From an uncultured Bacilli bacterium (lineage in GTDB: Bacteria; Bacillota_I; Bacilli_A; RF39; UBA660): a DNA stretch of 8,679 nt. A program made the position numbers and the translations under genes. Below, piece by piece: positions 6,345-8,679 of the stretch (its first letter is position 1; every line of letters starts with the position of its first letter). The stretch lies in NCBI GenBank assembly GCA_944363745.1, contig CALVVD010000036.1:1-8679 (forward strand), read 5' to 3'. Below the pieces are notes generated by a model, which was given only the letters and a program-made list of their open reading frames with translations, had not been told where the DNA came from and made no database searches.

Positions 6345-6359
6345 ATTTGATTCTATGTG
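6338..6359. terminator. Bidirectional terminator between the Fic gene and rnhC
   Basis: CACATAGA (6338-6345) pairs with TCTATGTG (6352-6359) over a 6-base loop. The Fic stop codon TAG (6342-6344) lies in the 5' arm. T-rich sequence follows on both strands: CTATTTAATT on plus, TTATTTATTT on minus. The two genes converge here, so one hairpin probably serves both. The stem is short, and it is more convincing for the minus strand. Confidence 0.6.
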
Positions 6360-6374
6360 CTATTTAATTAATAT

Positions 6375-7286
6375 TTAAAATATAAGAGTTTTTAATATTC
6401 TCCCTGTATTTCTAAAATTATACTTTGCTACATCTTTTAACTTTTCTTCTCCATACTTATTAACTAATTCTTCACCAACTTTATCAACTTCAGGACCTGC
6501 TCCTTTAGGAAGAGGTAATCCTACCTCATCGCATAACTTGTCAAACTCTTTTAGAAATATATATCTACTAATAATAGATGCTGCTCCAACTGCTAAATTC
6601 TTATCTTCTGCCTTTTGAACAAAAGTAATACCTCTTTGAACATTAGGAACATCTTTAATATAGTCATAGTATCTAGCTTCTCTTGCAAATTCATCGACAA
6701 TAATATAGTCAACTTCTGGCTTTAAATCTTGCATTATCTGATAAAGTACTTTGTTATGCATAATGGCTTTAATCTTATTCATATTAATATCTTTGCTATA
6801 CTTTTCATTATATTCTTTATTAGTTAAAATTAAACTACGATAAGGAATCTTTTTAATAAGTTCTGGAGTTACTTTTAAAATAAAGTCATCAGTTAATTTT
6901 TTAGAATCTCTTATTCCTAAATCTTCTAAGTATTTTACATTATCCTTACTTACATATGTTGCCGTTACGACAATGGGACCAAAATAGTCTCCTGTTCCTA
7001 CCTCGTCACTTCCAACAGAAGAACAATTATGATATATAGAATCCTTTTCTTTCTGTTTTTCTTTTTCTTCTTTTGTATTACTTAATATAGTACCCCACAG
7101 ATTAGCATCTACATCGGCACTTGTACCTTGAAACATAACTTTACCTGATTCATACATCGTAATAACAGTATCTTCATCTTTCGCTTGAAAGACTACATAA
7201 GGGATTTTTTTATCACGCATTTTATCCTTATAATATTCAATCATCTTTCTCTTAACTTCATCATTTACTTTAATAACTACGTTCAT
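6375..7286 (-). CDS. rnhC: Ribonuclease HIII
   Basis: Endonuclease that cleaves the RNA strand of RNA/DNA hybrids using divalent metal ions. 303 aa, close to the usual 300-315. Residues 1-70 form the TBP-like hybrid-binding N-terminal domain that marks HIII against HII (YVVFQAKDEDTVITMYESGK, then the KVMFQG motif). The catalytic domain has GSDEVGTGDYFGP with D94 and E95, DSKKL (127-131), D198 in YIIVDEF, and D228 in KAEDKN followed by AVGAASIISR. The D94-E95-D198-D228 set and its spacing agree with the four metal ligands known for the Geobacillus enzyme. The ATG has GAGGTG six bases upstream. It is divergent from cvpA with a 74-bp gap and convergent with the Fic remnant. Nothing is missing; the identification is secure. 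Confidence 0.97.
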   Translation of the reverse strand: MNVVIKVNDEVKRKMIEYYKDKMRDKKIPYVVFQAKDEDTVITMYESGKVMFQGTSADVDANLWGTILSNTKEEKEKQKEKDSIYHNCSSVGSDEVGTGDYFGPIVVTATYVSKDNVKYLEDLGIRDSKKLTDDFILKVTPELIKKIPYRSLILTNKEYNEKYSKDINMNKIKAIMHNKVLYQIMQDLKPEVDYIIVDEFAREARYYDYIKDVPNVQRGITFVQKAEDKNLAVGAASIISRYIFLKEFDKLCDEVGLPLPKGAGPEVDKVGEELVNKYGEEKLKDVAKYNFRNTGRILKTLIF

Positions 7287-7307
7287 ACTTTACACCTCTT
7301 ACAAAAT

Positions 7308-7340
7308 ATTATAGCATAGTTTAAAAAAATAGTTTATAAT
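7308..7340. promoter_or_regulatory. Back-to-back promoters of rnhC and cvpA
   Basis: The 74-bp rnhC-cvpA gap holds two -10 boxes. Minus strand: extended -10 TGC-TATAAT (complement of 7308-7316), driving rnhC from near 7301. Plus strand: TATAAT at 7335-7340, driving cvpA from near 7347, close to its ribosome site AGGAG (7347-7351). Neither has a good -35, and the plus -35 position overlaps the minus -10. The two promoters probably compete for RNA polymerase. Confidence 0.55.
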
Positions 7341-7360
7341 AAATATAGGAGTGTGATATT

Positions 7361-8074
7361 ATGAGTCCTAATATATTTAGTGTAGTTATTGTTTTATTAA
7401 TACTACTAAGTGGAGTTTTAGGAAGTAAAAGGGGAATTTTAAAAGAATTAGTGGTAATTGTAGGCACGATAGTTGTCTTTGCAATAGCATTTTTCTTAAA
7501 AGATCCTCTAGCTAGTTTTTTCTGTACATATTTACCATTCTTTAATTTTAAAATACCTTTAGGTAATTTAGTTAGTTTAAACATTATTTTCTATCAATTA
7601 ATAGCATTTCTATTAATAGTTATAGTATTAAGATTAATATTACAAATATTAATAGATGTTACAGGTATATTTAGTAAAATTATTAATGCCACAATTATTC
7701 TTGCTTTACCTAATAAATTATTAGGATTTGTAGTAGGACTATTAGAAGGTTATATCTTAATGTTTATTATTTTAAATGTTGTTGCTATACCTATGAGTGG
7801 AAGTGAACTATTTATGTCTTCAGGTGTAAGACAGTTTATTGTTAATGATACACCAGTGCTAAAAGACTGTTTAGGGGGATTAAATTATGCGATTGATGAT
7901 GTACTTAGTTTATCTAGTAATGATGATAGAAATACTAATGATTTAAAAGTAATTGATATTATGTTAAAATATAAAGTAGTAAGCACAGATTTTATGGATA
8001 ATGTTAAAGAAACTGGTAAATTAGATACTATTAGTGGTTTAGATAATGTTATTAATAATTATAGGGAGGGATAG
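7361..8074 (+). CDS. cvpA: CvpA family membrane protein
   Basis: Integral membrane protein of the CvpA family (named from colicin V production in E. coli); its biochemical role in Bacillota is not settled. 237 aa. Four hydrophobic segments: about 5-21, 27-46, 75-99 and 112-144. The SGVLGSKRGILKEL loop between segments 1 and 2, and LPNKLLGFVVGLLEGYIL before segment 4, are typical of the family. The C-terminal third (about 145-237) is soluble, Asp/Asn-rich and has no recognised domain. The ATG has AGGAG nine bases upstream. The last codons (AGG GAG GGA TAG) contain the ribosome binding site of trxA, whose ATG comes two bases after the stop, so the two genes form a translationally coupled operon. 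Usual neighbours polX and mutS2 are missing. Confidence 0.88.
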   Translation: MSPNIFSVVIVLLILLSGVLGSKRGILKELVVIVGTIVVFAIAFFLKDPLASFFCTYLPFFNFKIPLGNLVSLNIIFYQLIAFLLIVIVLRLILQILIDVTGIFSKIINATIILALPNKLLGFVVGLLEGYILMFIILNVVAIPMSGSELFMSSGVRQFIVNDTPVLKDCLGGLNYAIDDVLSLSSNDDRNTNDLKVIDIMLKYKVVSTDFMDNVKETGKLDTISGLDNVINNYREG

Positions 8075-8076
8075 TT

Positions 8077-8382
8077 ATGATTTATTTAGAAGATACAGAT
8101 GATTTTGAAAACTTAATAAAAGAAGGAGATGTAATAGTAGATTTCTTTGCTACTTGGTGTGGACCATGTAAGATGTTAAGTCCAGTACTTGAAGAAATAG
8201 CAGAGAAATTTCCAAGAATAAAAGTAGTTAAAGTAGATATAGATCAGTTTGATACTTTAACAAGAAGTCATGGTATTATGAGTGTACCAACTATGGAAGT
8301 ATATAGAAATGGTACTTTAGTAAAAAAAGAAGTTGGCTATCACAATTTAGATGAAATAGTATCTTGGTTACCAAGGGACTAG
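8077..8382 (+). CDS. trxA: Thioredoxin
   Basis: Small cytoplasmic thiol-disulfide oxidoreductase that reduces protein disulfides and is recharged by thioredoxin reductase. 101 aa, the standard single-domain size. The active site is WCGPC (27-31, reactive C28 and C31) in VDFFATWCGPCKMLSP, with the cis-proline P71 in SVPT and buried D22. Residues 50-56 (VVKVDID) form the central strand, and the C-terminal helix ends HNLDEIVSWLPRD. There is no signal peptide. Its ribosome site GGAGGG lies inside the end of cvpA, two bases before which translation of cvpA stops, so synthesis probably depends on ribosomes finishing cvpA. The stop codon lies in the terminator stem. Other thioredoxin paralogues may exist in the genome; the fold and active site are unambiguous. 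Confidence 0.95.
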   Translation: MIYLEDTDDFENLIKEGDVIVDFFATWCGPCKMLSPVLEEIAEKFPRIKVVKVDIDQFDTLTRSHGIMSVPTMEVYRNGTLVKKEVGYHNLDEIVSWLPRD

Positions 8383-8398
8383 TTAAAACTAGTCCTTT
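8373..8398 (+). terminator. Terminator of the cvpA-trxA operon
   Basis: AAGGGACTAGTT (8373-8384) pairs with AACTAGTCCTTT (8387-8398): 12 positions with one G-U pair. CTTTGG follows the T-run. The trxA stop TAG (8380-8382) is inside the 5' arm. Confidence 0.88.
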
Positions 8399-8406
8399 TC
8401 TTTGGT

Positions 8407-8471
8407 GCAACTAAAATTTTACATAAATTAACTAAAAATTGGTAGGACGCAACTAAGTTTTTTGATAAATT
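8407..8471 (+). repeat. Two direct repeats upstream of the XRE regulator, possible operators
   Basis: 8407-8429 (GCAACTAAAATTTTACATAAATT split as GCAACTAA, TTTT, ATAAATT) and 8449-8471 (GCAACTAA, TTTT, ATAAATT) agree at 19 of 23 positions and start 42 bp apart, about four helical turns. The second copy overlaps the best -10 candidate for the regulator gene, extended TGA-TAAATT at 8463-8471. Repeats placed like this before an XRE-type gene often bind the regulator itself; here that is inferred. Confidence 0.5.
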
Positions 8472-8490
8472 CTAAACAGAGGTGAGAAAA

Positions 8491-8679
8491 ATGTTTTTTG
8501 CTAGTAATTTGCAAAAGTTAAGAAAAAGAGAAAATATGAGTCAAGAAGCTCTAGCTGAAAAATTAGATGTCACTAGACAATCTGTTTCTAAATGGGAAAG
8601 TGGAGCGAGTTATCCTGAGATGGATAAATTAATATCTATATGTAAGATATTTAATGTAGATATGGATACTTTAGTAAAT
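8491..8679 (+). CDS. XRE/HTH_3-family transcriptional regulator, 3' end outside the window
   Basis: ATG at 8491 with AGAGGTGAG just upstream opens a frame of 63 codons that runs off the window. The visible part is one Cro/CI-type helix-turn-helix domain: NLQKLRKRENMSQEALAEKL, DVTRQSVSKWESG, ASYPEMDKLISICKIFNVDMDTLV. The VTRQSVSKWE recognition helix and PEMDKLISICKIF tail are typical of a large Bacillota family in which this N-terminal HTH is followed either by nothing or by a hydrophobic or membrane C-terminal part. Which applies here cannot be seen. It is separated from trxA by a terminator and probably has its own promoter within the upstream repeats. Targets are unknown; autoregulation is likely from the repeat layout but not shown. 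Confidence 0.92.
   Translation, partial: MFFASNLQKLRKRENMSQEALAEKLDVTRQSVSKWESGASYPEMDKLISICKIFNVDMDTLVN

Noticed and set aside
1..8679. Mollicutes genetic code (TGA as Trp)
   Set aside because: The lineage could be Mollicutes-related, but no intact gene here needs TGA as a sense codon and Trp is encoded by TGG. The absence of TGA stops in so few genes of AT-rich DNA proves nothing.

Overview
The window comes from a strongly AT-rich, low-GC Gram-positive bacterium (Bacillota; Bacilli, Erysipelotrichia or a Mollicutes-related gut lineage are all possible). The evidence is an asparagine T-box leader, RNase HIII, CvpA, good AGGAGG-type ribosome binding sites and TTGACA/TATAAT promoters. Every stop codon I could assign is TAA or TAG. 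I see no in-frame TGA inside a gene, so the standard bacterial code fits.

Layout, left to right: (1) the 3' part of dnaJ, closed by a strong intrinsic terminator; (2) a 400-bp stretch without an obvious gene that looks like a compact type I toxin-antitoxin locus: a 25-residue hydrophobic peptide, a leader hairpin hiding its Shine-Dalgarno, a convergent antisense RNA with its own promoter and terminator, and flanking direct repeats; (3) a DinG/XPD-type iron-sulfur helicase with its own extended -10 promoter; (4) a T-box leader with an AAC (Asn) specifier controlling asnS; (5) a decaying accessory patch behind asnS: an unrecognised gene broken by two in-frame stops, followed by a Fic/Doc-family gene broken by a one-base frameshift; (6) rnhC on the minus strand, divergent from a cvpA-trxA operon; (7) a terminator, a pair of direct repeats, and the start of a HTH_3/XRE regulator that runs off the window.

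How the genes relate: dnaJ, dinG, asnS, rnhC, cvpA and trxA are housekeeping or maintenance genes (protein folding, DNA unwinding, tRNA charging, RNA/DNA hybrid removal, membrane function, thiol redox). The rnhC/cvpA/trxA group resembles the common Bacillota neighbourhood that also carries zapA, polX and mutS2; those three are absent here. The mobile-looking or regulatory novelty lies between these genes: the toxin-antitoxin candidate between dnaJ and dinG, and the broken Fic patch between asnS and rnhC.

The most interesting item is the candidate toxin-antitoxin locus at about 1102-1433. Its geometry resembles Fst/par loci (convergent RNAs, repeats shared at the two 5' regions, antisense terminator just after the toxin stop), but the peptide does not look like Fst. 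Function, RNA ends and toxicity are inferred from sequence only.
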